Shown: positions 8,761-18,204, counted from the first letter of the stretch. The stretch: DNA of 64,000 nt from an uncultured Bacteroidales bacterium (GCA_910578275.1 CAJTPR010000003.1:138874-202873), one strand, 5' to 3'. A program made the numbers and translations. Notes: generated by a model from the sequence alone, not told the origin.

Positions 8761-8795
8761 AAAGCCGTCGGATAGCGTTCCGGCGGCTTTTTTTA
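8761..8795 (+). terminator. Rho-independent terminator of lipoprotein gene
   Basis: 12-base arms (8761-8772 and 8781-8792, one or two non-Watson-Crick pairs) with an eight-base loop followed by a run of T. Confidence 0.85.
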
Positions 8796-8895
8796 TGTGC
8801 TGCCGGACATGAACGCGCCATGTGCCGGCTTGGCGGTACGGATTGCGCCAAGTCGTTTTTTTTGCCGTATTTTGCAGTCGAGAAACCTTACAGAA

Positions 8896-11262
8896 ATGAA
8901 CACGAGAAACTTGATCCGGACGGTCTGCGCGCTTGCTCTTTTGGCCGGTGCGCGCACCTCCGGGAACGGACAGGAAAAAATGCAGGACAAGGAAATCACG
9001 GTGGATTCCATTTACTTCTCTCCCGACTTCGCACAGAAGACGTTGACGGGCATCGGCTCCTTGATGGAAGAGAAGGAATACCACAAGTTGGAAAAAGGCA
9101 TACTATACCGTTGCGTCCGCCAGAAAAACGGCAAGGAAAAAATGACGGTCTGGTTGAATCCGGGCAATGACGCGCGTTTTGCCGGGAATGAATGGCAGCC
9201 TCGGCATTTTGCGTTCAACGCGGCCAAGGACAGGGTGCTGCTGTTGTCGGACGTCAAGTCGGTGTATCGGCGTTCGGCGCGCTGCAGGGCCGTGGTCTGG
9301 ACGTTGGGCAAGGACGGGAAATTCACCGATCCGGTCGTGTTGAGCCAGGACGGTCCGGTGCAGGAAGCCTGCTTCAGCCCGGACGGGAACAAGGTTTCCT
9401 ATATCAGGCAAAACAACCTGTACTATTACGATCTGGTCGGAAAGGTGGAAATCGCCGTGACGGTGGACGGTGAGGAAAACGTGATCCGCAACGGACATGC
9501 CGACTGGGTGTACGAGGAAGAATTCGGCATTACCAAGGCCTACGACTGGAACCCCGATTCCCGGTCGATCGCGTATCTGAAATTCGACGAATCCGCGGTG
9601 AAGGAATACGACATGACCGTCTGGGGCGACGGCTTGTATCCGACCCCCTGCTTGTACAAGTATCCCAAGGCGGGGGAGGAAAACTCCAAGGTGAGCCTTT
9701 GGCGCTACGACCTGGTTTCCCGTACGCGTTCGCCGTTCAGGTTCGATGCCGATTCGGTGGAATATGTTCCGCGCGTTTTCTGGAATCCTACGGGTTCCGA
9801 GTTGATTTTCTATACGCTGAACCGTCATCAGGATCATTTCAGGATATGGGGCGTGGACGGGAACGGCAAGTCGCGCGTGATTTACGAAGAGCGCAATGCC
9901 GCCTATGTGGATGTGCACGACGACATCTATTTCTTCAAGGACGGACGTCGTTTCCTCATGGCCACCGGGAAGGACGGCTACAACCATTTGTACCTTTTCG
10001 ATGGATCGGGCGACGACAAGGGGTTTCTGCTCACTCCCGGCCAGTATGACGTGACCCGCTTGTACGGCGTGGACGAGGCCAACGGACGCGTGTTCTTCCA
10101 GGCCGCCTACACTTCGCCTGCCGACCGCGACCTCATGTGCGTGGGACTGGACGGCAGGAACCTGCGTCGTCCGGCCTTGGACCTGCAGCTCAAGGGCGGC
10201 GGCACGTATGCCTTTTTCAATGACGACTTCACCTATATGGTCGTGGAGCATTCCAAGGCAGACTGTCCGGCTTCCTATTATCTTTACCATATAGGCCCGC
10301 AGGACGAGCAACTGGTGCGTTGCCTGTTGAGCAACAGCCACATCGAGGAGACGGCCAAGAGGCATTCGTTCGTGAAGAAAGAGTTTTTCCGCATTCCCGT
10401 ACCGCTTACCGGAATGGGCGCGAATGCGTTCATGGATGCCAGGTTCTTCGGAACGCATCGTCAGGAACAGAAAGGGGGCAAGGAGAAGAAAGGAAGCAAC
10501 CAGCGTCAGGTCTACTTGCAGGCTTGGATGATGAAGCCTGCCGAGGCGGGGACGGACGAGGCGCAAGGCAAAAGATACCCGGTGCTGATGTTTCTCTACG
10601 GCGGGCCGGGCTCGCAACAGGTGATGAACGAGTTGCGCCCGTACCAGACGGCGGATTACGCGTGGTACCAGATGTTGGTCAGAAAAGGCTATGTCGTGGT
10701 CTGCGTGGACAACAGGGGAACCGGCGGCCGGGGCGAGGCGTTCAAGAAATGCACTTACCTGCAACTGGGCAAATACGAGACCCAGGACCAGATAGCCGCC
10801 GCCCGCCATATAGGCGGACTTCCGTATGTGGATTCTTCCCGCATCGGCATCTGGGGCTGGAGTTACGGCGGTTTCATGTCGTCCAATTGCCTGTTCCAAG
10901 GCAATGGCGTGTTCAAGGCGGCCATGGCCGTGGCTCCCGTGACCAATTGGAAATATTACGACAACGTATATACGGAACGCTTCATGCGCACGCCTGCCGA
11001 AAACCCCGACGGCTATGAATTGAACAGCCCCGTGCACCATGCAGGCAAGTTGCAGGGCGATTACCTGCTGGTCCATGGCACGGCCGACGACAACGTGCAT
11101 TTCCAGAACTCGGTGGATCTGGTCACCGCCTTGCAGAAGGCCGGCAAGCAGTTCCGTTTCATGATGTATCCCGACAAGAACCACGGCATGGGAGGCAACG
11201 AGGGTTCGTCGCGTCCTCACCTGTATCATTTGCTGACAAGGTTCATACTCGAAAACCTGTAA
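8896..11262 (+). CDS. Dipeptidyl peptidase IV family serine peptidase (S9B)
   Basis: A 788-residue secreted peptidase. A signal peptide (residues 1-25) leads into an eight-bladed propeller of the DPPIV_N type (about 90-500) with the Glu-Glu substrate-anchoring motif in DWVYEEEFG. The C-terminal alpha/beta hydrolase holds the catalytic Ser in GWSYGGF (about 656), Asp in HGTADDNVH (about 731) and His in DKNHGMGG (about 763). It cleaves Xaa-Pro or Xaa-Ala dipeptides from peptides in the periplasm, as in peptide-feeding Bacteroidales. A basic insert (QKGGKEKKGSNQRQ) just before the hydrolase domain is unusual. The ATG at 8896 is chosen because it opens the signal peptide. The next gene starts 5 bases later and is co-transcribed. 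Confidence 0.92.
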   Translation: MNTRNLIRTVCALALLAGARTSGNGQEKMQDKEITVDSIYFSPDFAQKTLTGIGSLMEEKEYHKLEKGILYRCVRQKNGKEKMTVWLNPGNDARFAGNEWQPRHFAFNAAKDRVLLLSDVKSVYRRSARCRAVVWTLGKDGKFTDPVVLSQDGPVQEACFSPDGNKVSYIRQNNLYYYDLVGKVEIAVTVDGEENVIRNGHADWVYEEEFGITKAYDWNPDSRSIAYLKFDESAVKEYDMTVWGDGLYPTPCLYKYPKAGEENSKVSLWRYDLVSRTRSPFRFDADSVEYVPRVFWNPTGSELIFYTLNRHQDHFRIWGVDGNGKSRVIYEERNAAYVDVHDDIYFFKDGRRFLMATGKDGYNHLYLFDGSGDDKGFLLTPGQYDVTRLYGVDEANGRVFFQAAYTSPADRDLMCVGLDGRNLRRPALDLQLKGGGTYAFFNDDFTYMVVEHSKADCPASYYLYHIGPQDEQLVRCLLSNSHIEETAKRHSFVKKEFFRIPVPLTGMGANAFMDARFFGTHRQEQKGGKEKKGSNQRQVYLQAWMMKPAEAGTDEAQGKRYPVLMFLYGGPGSQQVMNELRPYQTADYAWYQMLVRKGYVVVCVDNRGTGGRGEAFKKCTYLQLGKYETQDQIAAARHIGGLPYVDSSRIGIWGWSYGGFMSSNCLFQGNGVFKAAMAVAPVTNWKYYDNVYTERFMRTPAENPDGYELNSPVHHAGKLQGDYLLVHGTADDNVHFQNSVDLVTALQKAGKQFRFMMYPDKNHGMGGNEGSSRPHLYHLLTRFILENL

Positions 11263-11267
11263 GGAAG

Positions 11268-12776
11268 ATGCGTCGTTGGATAGGAATGGCGGCATTCCTT
11301 CTCGTTTTGCCGGTCTCTTTGCGGGCGTCGGCTTCCGACTATACGGTAAGGATCAGCGGAACGGCCAAGGGCGCGGAGGGCAGGGAAATCGTCTGGCGTG
11401 CCGATGCCGATCCGTTTTCCATGCGCTACGTGGAACTGGACAGATGCCGTATCGATGAAAACGGCGCGTTCGTGTTGCAGACCGACCTAGTCGCGGACGT
11501 TTTGCCTACTTATCTTGTCATAGATTACTATGCCACGGTCTTTTTCGCGCGGGCGGGCAGCGATTACCGGTTGCGGATGGCGCCGTTCGATTACCATGCG
11601 GACGAGACTCGCAACGCTTTCGTCCCCTCCGACCAGTTGCCCTCCCTGCAGTACGTCTTGCTCGACGAGGACGGCCGGCCCGACACGGTCGGGCTCAATG
11701 CGCTTCTGGGGCGTTATTCCCGATTGTACGACAGGATGGTGGCCAGGAATTTCGAACAAATCGGCATCAGGAAGGATTCCCGGCCGGTGACGAGGTTCAT
11801 CCAGGTGGCCGATTCGGTTTTCGGGGACGTGGACGACGCCTATTTCAAGGCGTATCGAATTTATACGGAGGCGGCACTGGAGGAATTTTCCGGTTTGTCG
11901 TCGCGCAAGGAACTCTACGAACGTTACCTGAAAGACCGGCCTTTGGCCGAGGAAAATCCCGCATGGGTGGCGTTCGTCAAGTCGTATTACACGGATTACT
12001 TCCAGACCAACCGCTTTCTTCCGTTCGCCCAGGTGGCGAGGATTCTCAATCGCAAGGACCTTACGGCGGGCGAGCGTCTGGCGTGCCTTGCCGACAGCAT
12101 GGGGCTTGACTATTCGTTGAAAGGGGAACGGCTTCGCGAACGGGTGCTCATCGGGGCTTGTGCCGAAGTCAGGGGCGATGAACGCGTCGATGAGGAGAAT
12201 CTGCTCGAAATGTTACGTTTCTTGGCGGTGAACACCAAGTTTCCCGGACATGCCAAGGCCTTGGAGAACCTTTTACGGGCTGTCAGGGAGGCTGAAGAAC
12301 GCCGTTATTTCACGGAGGTCGAACTGGCCGACAGTGCCGGAAACGAGATTCCGGTCGGCAACCTGCTCGAAAAGGACAAGTTCCACTATTTCGTTTTCGT
12401 CCGTGCGGATTATGAACGTTGTCCTTCGTGCCGGGAGGAGGCGGACTTGCTGGAAAAGATCTGGAACGCGGCCTCGGAAGATGTCCGGCGGGCGGTGAAG
12501 ATCGTTTTTGTGAACTGCGACTATCCTTTTGCCGCTTATTATCACGATTTCATGCGTCGCCGTTATCCTTGGCCGTACCTGCATTTCAACGGCAATATCG
12601 ACTGGGTGAGGACCGTCGACGCGGCAAGGTTCCCCGCATTCGTGCTGGTGGACGATACGGGACGCGTGCTCGATGCGTCTTTCAACGCGCCCGGCAACGG
12701 GTTGCCGGACGCGTTCGAGAAGATGGGAAGACTCAGGATTCGCAAGGAACGTTCAAGAAGCGGCTCGAAAGATTAG
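11268..12776 (+). CDS. Exported thioredoxin-fold (TlpA-like) protein
   Basis: A 502-residue exported protein. A signal peptide (residues 1-22) is followed by a beta-rich N-terminal domain resembling DUF4369-type domains of Bacteroidetes thiol proteins, a helical middle and a C-terminal thioredoxin fold. The redox motif C-P-S-C is at about residues 385-388 (ERCPSCREEADLL), with the cis-Pro loop probably in ARFPAFVLVDD. It would act as a periplasmic thiol-disulphide protein. It follows the DPP IV gene by 5 bases, forming an operon. Its last 44 bases overlap, tail to tail, the end of the NUDIX gene on the other strand. Exact substrate unknown. Confidence 0.8.
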   Translation: MRRWIGMAAFLLVLPVSLRASASDYTVRISGTAKGAEGREIVWRADADPFSMRYVELDRCRIDENGAFVLQTDLVADVLPTYLVIDYYATVFFARAGSDYRLRMAPFDYHADETRNAFVPSDQLPSLQYVLLDEDGRPDTVGLNALLGRYSRLYDRMVARNFEQIGIRKDSRPVTRFIQVADSVFGDVDDAYFKAYRIYTEAALEEFSGLSSRKELYERYLKDRPLAEENPAWVAFVKSYYTDYFQTNRFLPFAQVARILNRKDLTAGERLACLADSMGLDYSLKGERLRERVLIGACAEVRGDERVDEENLLEMLRFLAVNTKFPGHAKALENLLRAVREAEERRYFTEVELADSAGNEIPVGNLLEKDKFHYFVFVRADYERCPSCREEADLLEKIWNAASEDVRRAVKIVFVNCDYPFAAYYHDFMRRRYPWPYLHFNGNIDWVRTVDAARFPAFVLVDDTGRVLDASFNAPGNGLPDAFEKMGRLRIRKERSRSGSKD

Positions 12777-13236
12777 CTATCGAGGCGTACATCTGGCCGG
12801 ATTTCATCCTTATCTCGGAAACCGACAGCCATTCGGCTTTCTCTATGCCTTCTTCGATCTGCGGGACAGGGCGTCGGGCTTCGGGCGTCCGCATCAGGAA
12901 CCATGCGGTCTTTTTTATGCGGAAGACGTTGTCCGCTCCGCGCATGAAATGATAGGTGTGCCCTGCCGGGCGTATGATTTCAAGTTCTTCCAGCCCGGTT
13001 TCCTCCCGCACTTCGCGCAGGGCGTTTTCTTCGTCGCTTTCCCCTTTTTCCTTTTTCCCTTTGGGCAGGTCCCACATCCCGTTCCTGAAAATGTAAAGGA
13101 ACCTGGGTTCGGGGAAGGCCGTTCGGACAATGCCTCCGGCGGCTTCCACCACGGGGAAGTTTCCGGCAAAGGCGTCGAATTCCTTTTCGCTGAAGCAAAG
13201 GTGCCTGTCTTGCCAGAAGATGTCGATCGTCTTCAT
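12733..13236 (-). CDS. NUDIX hydrolase
   Basis: A 167-residue protein with a perfect NUDIX box, G-x5-E-x7-REVxEExGL, starting at GKKEKGE and ending REVREETGL (about residues 60-82). The preceding WDLPKGK segment is typical. NUDIX enzymes hydrolyse nucleoside diphosphates linked to another moiety; the precise substrate (8-oxo-dGTP, ADP-ribose, Ap4A or others) is not visible. The start ATG overlaps the stop codon of pepD (TGATG), implying translational coupling. The stop lies inside the convergent thioredoxin-fold gene, giving a 44-base antisense overlap. Confidence 0.88.
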   Translation of the reverse strand: MKTIDIFWQDRHLCFSEKEFDAFAGNFPVVEAAGGIVRTAFPEPRFLYIFRNGMWDLPKGKKEKGESDEENALREVREETGLEELEIIRPAGHTYHFMRGADNVFRIKKTAWFLMRTPEARRPVPQIEEGIEKAEWLSVSEIRMKSGQMYASIANLSSRFLNVPCES

Positions 13237-14687
13237 CAGATGCGTTTGAGCAGTTCCTTGGTAAGTAGCCAGAAGCGGGTGACGGTGGACAGTTCCACGC
13301 GTTCGTCGGGCGAATGGACACCGCGCATCGTCGGACCGTAGGAAACCATGTCCATGTCGGGATATTTTTCGCTGAACAGGCCGCATTCCAGTCCGGCGTG
13401 GATGGCCAAGGCCTTGCCTTCCTCGTGGAAAAGGTCCTTGAACGTCTCCAATATCAGTTTCAGGACGGGCGATTCGGGGTTGGGATTCCAACCGGGATAG
13501 CCTTCGCCGTGTTCGGTCTTGGCGCCGATGGCCTTGAAGCAGGCGGCCACGCGTTGGGCGGCGGCGTGTTTGGCGCTTTCCACCGAAGAACGCTGGCTGG
13601 TGGTGATCAGGACATGGTCGTCCATGGTCTTGACTGCCGCCAGATTGGTGGAGGTTTCCACGAAGCCGTCGATTTCGTCGCTCATGCGCAATACTCCGTG
13701 CGGGCAGGCCAGCAACGCGTCGATCAACTTTTCCTGATGGTCTTCATCCAACAGGAAAGCGGGCGTCTGCGCCGGAGAACAAGCCAGGTCGAGGCCGGGT
13801 TCGGTGACGCGGTATTCGTCGGCGAAGATTTTCTTGAATGCGGAGGTTTCTTCCTTGAGGAGTTGTCCGTCTTTTACTCCGATTACCGCCGAGGCCTCGC
13901 GGGCGATGGCGTTGCGCAGGTTCCCGCCGTTGAACGAAGCCATGCGGAATCCGGTCTTCAATCCCAGGTTGTAGAGGAAACGAGCCAGAAGTTGGTTGGC
14001 GTTGGCGCGGCCTTTGTTGATGTCGTCGCCCGAATGGCCGCCCAAAAGTCCTTTTACCGTGACTTGATAGTATTTCAAGTCGTTCCCGGCCGCCTTTTTG
14101 GCAAACGGGTATTCGATGACCGTGTCGATGCCGCCCGCGCAACCGATGAAGAAAAGCGCGTCGTCTTCCGAGTCGAGGTTGAGCAGGATCTTGCCTTCGA
14201 GAAAGTCTTTCTCAAGTCCGAACGCGCCGGTGAGCCCCGTTTCCTCGTCCACGGTGAAAAGGCATTCCAGCGGCCCGTGTTCGATATCGTCGGAGGCCAA
14301 GATGGCCAGTTCGGTGGCCACGCCAAGGCCGTTGTCGGCTCCCAACGTCGTTTCTTTCGCTTTCAGCCATCCGTCTTCCACATGTACTTCGATGGGGTCG
14401 GTCTCGAAATCGTGCTTGGAATCGCCGTTCTTTTCGCATACCATGTCCATGTGGCTTTGCAAGATGACGCAAGGCTTTCCTTCGCGCCCCGGCGTGGCGG
14501 GTTTGCGGATGAGCACGTTGCCCGTCTTGTCCGTTTTCACGTCCAGATGGTGCTTCCGGGCGAAATCCACAAGATAGGCGCGTATCTTTTCTTCTTTCTT
14601 GGAAGGCCGCGGAATACGCAGCACTTCGCCGAAATATTTCCAAAGGATTCGGGGTTCGAGGGTTTCAAGGACTTCGTTCATGATCAT
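13236..14687 (-). CDS. pepD: Aminoacyl-histidine dipeptidase
   Basis: About 483 residues, the normal length for PepD of family M20C. Metal-binding and catalytic motifs are visible in order: LQSHMDMV (His and Asp), GADNGLGVA (bridging Asp), DEETGLTGAFG (catalytic Glu) and LGGHSGDDI in the dimerisation region. The enzyme is a cytosolic zinc dipeptidase cleaving Xaa-His (carnosine-like) and other dipeptides. The start is not certain: ATG codons at 14705, 14687 and 14681 are all in frame; the one at 14705 overlaps the stop of the PLD gene as TAATG. It is coupled to the NUDIX gene downstream. Confidence 0.92.
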   Translation of the reverse strand: MIMNEVLETLEPRILWKYFGEVLRIPRPSKKEEKIRAYLVDFARKHHLDVKTDKTGNVLIRKPATPGREGKPCVILQSHMDMVCEKNGDSKHDFETDPIEVHVEDGWLKAKETTLGADNGLGVATELAILASDDIEHGPLECLFTVDEETGLTGAFGLEKDFLEGKILLNLDSEDDALFFIGCAGGIDTVIEYPFAKKAAGNDLKYYQVTVKGLLGGHSGDDINKGRANANQLLARFLYNLGLKTGFRMASFNGGNLRNAIAREASAVIGVKDGQLLKEETSAFKKIFADEYRVTEPGLDLACSPAQTPAFLLDEDHQEKLIDALLACPHGVLRMSDEIDGFVETSTNLAAVKTMDDHVLITTSQRSSVESAKHAAAQRVAACFKAIGAKTEHGEGYPGWNPNPESPVLKLILETFKDLFHEEGKALAIHAGLECGLFSEKYPDMDMVSYGPTMRGVHSPDERVELSTVTRFWLLTKELLKRI

Positions 14688-14704
14688 GTTATGTTTTGAT
14701 TCCA

Positions 14705-15781
14705 TTAAAAAAGGTGCCTGAAAGGCGTGAGCAGCCATTCGATGATGCGTGTTATCCGGGGCGTGTTGAGCCATTTCTCGTAGTCGAAATCCTCCGAGGC
14801 TTCGGTCGTACGGGCGATGTGCTCGTCGAGAAGGCCCACGATTTCGGGATTCTCGCCGTAGAGCATGATCTCGTACTGGTAACGGAAACTGCGGTAGTCC
14901 ATGTTGGCCGACCCCATCAGGAAACGTTTCTTGTCTACCAACAGGCATTTGGCGTGCAACAGGTCGGGTTTGTAGAACTTCCATCGGATTCCCGCCTTGT
15001 ACATGGGCCCTGTGTGCTTGTTGCGCAGCAAGTCCACCAGCGAGACGTCCGAGTGGAGCGGCACGTGCAGGACGACCTTCACTCCGTGCTGGGCCGCATG
15101 CACGAGCGCCTTGCGGATCTTGTGTCCGGGCAGGAAGTAGGGCGTTTCCACCAGGATTTCCTCCTTGGCGTTCTCTATCATCTTGAGCATGTAGTTGCGC
15201 ACTTCCTGGAAATAGGCCGTCGGGGTGTCTTGTATGATGCCGTAGCCGTGGTAGTTGATGATTTTCGTCCGCTCGAACGGCACCATGTCGTACAACTTGT
15301 ATTTCTCGGCGCTGTGCAGGAAACACCCCTTGAACTTGCGGGTGATGGGGTTTTCCATGCGCAGGTTGAGGTCGCGCCAGTTGAGGCAATAGGCGGTGAT
15401 GTTGCTCGATCCGATATAGGTGATCTTGTCGTCGATAAGGAGCAGCTTGCGATGGTTGCGCGTATTGTTCCTGGCGAAACTGTTGGAAAGGAAGAATTTT
15501 ATTTTCTTGAAGAACAGTACCTTTACGCCCGCTTGCCGTAGTTCTTCGAAGAAAGCGGCGGGCTTGGTGCCGTAGGCGTCCACCAGCAGGCGTATTTCTA
15601 TGCCTTCCTTGGCCTTTTCCAGCAGCACGTCCTTGAACCTGCGCCCGATGGCGTCGTCGTTGAAACGGTAGGTTTCCAGGTAAACGTATTTCCCGGCTTG
15701 GCGTATGTCTTCCATCATCGACGAGAACAAGCGCAGGTTGTCGTCGAAAAGTTGTACGGAAATGGAGGGGCTTTCGGACAT
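14705..15781 (-). CDS. Phospholipase D-type cardiolipin synthase
   Basis: A 358-residue protein with two HKD motifs: N-H-R-K-LLLIDDK at residue 110 and L-H-A-K-CLLVDKK at residue 276, each followed by IGSSN or MGSAN. This is the bacterial cardiolipin synthase/PLD family, which transfers a phosphatidyl group onto phosphatidylglycerol. It lacks the two N-terminal membrane helices of ClsA and so resembles the shorter ClsB-like enzymes; amphipathic helices may bring it to the membrane. It is upstream of and almost overlapping pepD on the minus strand. The upstream 79 bases separate it from rluA. Confidence 0.87.
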   Translation of the reverse strand: MSESPSISVQLFDDNLRLFSSMMEDIRQAGKYVYLETYRFNDDAIGRRFKDVLLEKAKEGIEIRLLVDAYGTKPAAFFEELRQAGVKVLFFKKIKFFLSNSFARNNTRNHRKLLLIDDKITYIGSSNITAYCLNWRDLNLRMENPITRKFKGCFLHSAEKYKLYDMVPFERTKIINYHGYGIIQDTPTAYFQEVRNYMLKMIENAKEEILVETPYFLPGHKIRKALVHAAQHGVKVVLHVPLHSDVSLVDLLRNKHTGPMYKAGIRWKFYKPDLLHAKCLLVDKKRFLMGSANMDYRSFRYQYEIMLYGENPEIVGLLDEHIARTTEASEDFDYEKWLNTPRITRIIEWLLTPFRHLF

Positions 15782-15859
15782 GGTCGTGACTTGGTGGCTT
15801 TGCGGGCCGTGATGCAGGAGGCGAATTTACAAAAATCTCCGAAAAAGGCGGGGAAGCTA

Positions 15860-16552
15860 CTAGGATTGCTCCCTTTCGAAATGTTTCCACAGGACATGGT
15901 CGGGAACGGGCGCTACCAGTTCGAGCGGGGTTTGACGCACGGGATGGACGAGATGCAGGGAACGGGCGTGGAGGCTGATGCTCCCGTCGGGATTGCTCCG
16001 TTTGTCGCCGTATTTCAGGTCGCCTTGGATAGGACAGCCCATGGCGGCCAATTGGGCGCGTATCTGGTGGTGCCTGCCCGTGTGCAGCCGCACTTCCAGC
16101 AAGAAATAGTTGTCGGAACTTCCCAGCAAGCGGTAGGAAAGTTCCGCCCTTTGCGCGCCCGGATCGGTGGCCTGGCAAACGTAAGACTTGTTCTGTTTCT
16201 CGTTCTTGGTCAGGTATTGGACCAGTCGGTCTTGTCCGCGGGCGGGTGCATGGCGGGTAATCGCCCAGTAGGTCTTTTGCAGTTGCCGTTGCCGGATCGA
16301 TTCGTTGAGCCTTTCCAGCGCCTTGCTGGTCTTGGCCAGCAGCAGCACGCCGCTGACGGGACGGTCCAGGCGGTGCGGGACTCCCAGGAACACGTTTCCC
16401 GGCTTATGGTCGCGTAGCTTGATGAAATCCTTGAACAGTTCGCTCAAGGGCCGGTCTCCCGTCTTGTCGCCTTGCACGATTTGCCCGGCTTTTTTGTTGA
16501 CCACCAGCAGATGGTTGTCTTCGTACAGGATAGGGGCTGGTTCGATACACAT
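15860..16552 (-). CDS. RluA-family pseudouridine synthase
   Basis: A 230-residue RNA pseudouridine synthase. The catalytic motif HRLDRPVSGVLLLAKTSK carries the essential Asp (about residue 63), and LHTGRHHQIRAQLAAMGCPI is the second conserved block. There is no S4 domain, so it is the short RluA/TruC-like form that modifies rRNA or tRNA. The start ATG at 16552 overlaps the panB stop as TGATG, so the two are translated together. The frame open upstream of it is antisense-like panB out-of-frame sequence and should be ignored. Target uridine unknown. Confidence 0.9.
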   Translation of the reverse strand: MCIEPAPILYEDNHLLVVNKKAGQIVQGDKTGDRPLSELFKDFIKLRDHKPGNVFLGVPHRLDRPVSGVLLLAKTSKALERLNESIRQRQLQKTYWAITRHAPARGQDRLVQYLTKNEKQNKSYVCQATDPGAQRAELSYRLLGSSDNYFLLEVRLHTGRHHQIRAQLAAMGCPIQGDLKYGDKRSNPDGSISLHARSLHLVHPVRQTPLELVAPVPDHVLWKHFEREQS

Positions 16553-17379
16553 CAGTATTGTTCCTTTTCGTCGGGAAAGTCGGAGGATTTCACGTCCCGG
16601 ATGTAATGTTCCACGGCGTGGACGATTTGTTCGCCCAGATCGAGGTAGCGTCGCAGGAAACGAGGGGAGAATCCTTGGGTGATGCCCAGCATGTCCTGCA
16701 ATACGAGCACTTGGCCGTCGATGTCGCTTCCCGCGCCTATGCCTATGACGGGGATGGAAAGCGTCCGGCTCGTTTCCTTGGCCAGGGCGGCGGGAATCTT
16801 TTCCAGCACGAGCGAGAAACAACCGGTCGATTCCAAAAGGCGCGCGTCGCCGAGCAGCTTGGCGGCTTCCTTCTGTTCGGTGGCACGCACGGCGTAGGTG
16901 CCGAACTGGTTGATGGATTGCGGGGTGAGCCCCAAGTGGCCCATGACGGGAATGCCGGCGGAAATGATTTTCCGGATCGATTCGACGGCTTCGGCGCCGC
17001 CCTCCATCTTCACCGCGTCCGCACCGGTCTCTTTCATGATGCGGATAGCCGAGCGCAAGGCTTCCAGCGGGTCGCCCTGGTAGGAGCCGAACGGCATGTC
17101 CACCACGACCAAGGCGTGTTTCACGGCGCGTGTCACGGAAGATGCGTGGTAGATCATCTGGTCCAACGAGATAGGCAGCGTGGTAGGGTGGCCGGCCATG
17201 ACGTTGGCGGCCGAGTCGCCCACCAATATGGCGTCGATGCCTGCCTGGTCCAACAGCCTGGCCAATGAGTAGTCGTAGGCCGTAAGCATGGCTATCTTCT
17301 TGTTCTCGGCTTTCATCTGCGCCAACGTGCGTGTGGTCACCTTGTTGGCGGAAACTTGTTTGGCAGTGCTCATCTTCAA
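16552..17379 (-). CDS. panB: 3-methyl-2-oxobutanoate hydroxymethyltransferase
   Basis: A 275-residue PanB. It transfers a hydroxymethyl group from methylenetetrahydrofolate to alpha-ketoisovalerate, the first step of pantothenate and CoA synthesis. Family motifs are clear: LTAYDYSLARL, LVGDSAANVMAGHPTT (metal-binding Asp), VKMEGG, MGHLGLTPQS and IGIGAGSDIDGQVLV. Length matches the usual 260-280 residues. The start may be the ATG at 17379 or at 17373 (MSTAK). A weak -7-like CACCTTTG lies just upstream on the minus strand near 17400. It is the first gene of the panB-rluA pair. Confidence 0.96.
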   Translation of the reverse strand: MKMSTAKQVSANKVTTRTLAQMKAENKKIAMLTAYDYSLARLLDQAGIDAILVGDSAANVMAGHPTTLPISLDQMIYHASSVTRAVKHALVVVDMPFGSYQGDPLEALRSAIRIMKETGADAVKMEGGAEAVESIRKIISAGIPVMGHLGLTPQSINQFGTYAVRATEQKEAAKLLGDARLLESTGCFSLVLEKIPAALAKETSRTLSIPVIGIGAGSDIDGQVLVLQDMLGITQGFSPRFLRRYLDLGEQIVHAVEHYIRDVKSSDFPDEKEQY

Positions 17380-17561
17380 GGTACGGTTTTATGTCGCAAA
17401 GGTGCAAAAAAAAAGCGGGATACCGGAAAGCCTGTGCTTCGACGGAGCGTGCGGTGATCCGGACTTGTCGGAAAAATAAGGCCAAAGTCGAACAAGGAAG
17501 ACGTTGCCGGTATTCGGATTACCGGCGAAGACGTGCCCGGAATCGTCGGTTTCCGACAAGA

Positions 17562-17593
17562 TTTGTTTATTAGGAAAAAAAATACGACCTTTG
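17562..17593 (+). promoter_or_regulatory. Promoter of rpmB
   Basis: TTTG at 17562-17565, a 20-base spacer, then GACCTTTG at 17586-17593 (one mismatch to TAnnTTTG). Spacing is ideal for the primary sigma factor of Bacteroidetes. Leader of about 60 bases. Confidence 0.65.
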
Positions 17594-17660
17594 CGTTCCA
17601 TTTTGGCGGAGGTCGCGGCGCGGCCTTGTTGACGCCGCGCAATTAAAAACATTTACAGCC

Positions 17661-17900
17661 ATGTCGAAAGTTTGTGAAATAACCGGAAAGAAAGTTGTCA
17701 GTGGAAACCACGTTTCGCACTCCAACATCAAGACCCGTCGCAAGTTTTATCCCAATTTGCAGACAAAGAAGTTCTATGTGCCCGAAGAAGACGCTTGGAT
17801 CACATTGCGCGTTTCGGCCAAGGGTATCAGGAACATCAACAAGAAGGGCATCATGGCTTGCTTGCTGGAGGCCGAAGCCAACGGCTTGTTGCGTCTCTGA
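17661..17900 (+). CDS. rpmB: 50S ribosomal protein L28
   Basis: A 79-residue L28. The start SKVCEITGKKVVSGNHVSHS and the core KTRRKFYPNLQTKKFYV are the family signature, and length fits. Structural protein of the large ribosomal subunit. In many Bacteroidales rpmB is followed by rpmG and a DUF4295 gene; here a terminator follows directly, and the next genes are a toxin-antitoxin-like pair, so the usual cluster is broken at this point. Confidence 0.97.
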   Translation: MSKVCEITGKKVVSGNHVSHSNIKTRRKFYPNLQTKKFYVPEEDAWITLRVSAKGIRNINKKGIMACLLEAEANGLLRL

Positions 17901-17923
17901 TCAAGTTCCGAAAAAAATATCCA

Positions 17924-17957
17924 AAGGCGGGGAGGGCATGCTTCCCGCCTTTTTTTT
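17924..17957 (+). terminator. Rho-independent terminator of rpmB
   Basis: GC-rich stem (17924-17933 pairing with 17941-17951) and seven or more T residues, 24 bases after the rpmB stop. Confidence 0.88.
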
Positions 17958-18165
17958 GTTTGCCCGGCGGCAGTTCCCCTATACCGTAGTCCTGCCTGCT
18001 TGCGGTGCGCACCACCAGCACATTTTCCGGTTTTCCGATGCTGTATGTGGAATGGTTGGCCGTTTGCAGAAGGGTTTGCAGTGCAATGTCAAAGAATGGA
18101 AACAGCGTGCGATTCGGTTTTAGGCTGTTTTTAGGGATTCAAGGACGAGAGATGGTAATAATTGC
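17958..18165. other. Gene-free stretch between rpmB terminator and the Panacea gene
   Basis: About 210 bases with no convincing reading frame or RNA signature. GC content is intermediate between the backbone and the following pair, compatible with the left junction of an inserted segment. No direct repeat was found at its edges. Confidence 0.4.
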
Positions 18166-18173
18166 TATTTTTG
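18166..18173 (+). promoter_or_regulatory. -7 box for Panacea operon
   Basis: TATTTTTG, an exact TAnnTTTG match, 44 bases before the ATG at 18217. No TTTG -33 box is visible at the expected distance. Confidence 0.5.
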
Positions 18174-18204
18174 CAGAAAGGCGGAGAGATGAGCCGCCCA
18201 AGAA

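Noticed and set aside
9103..11295. 730-residue open frame opposite DPP IV
   Set aside because: Antisense to a gene with intact catalytic triad; no motif of its own.
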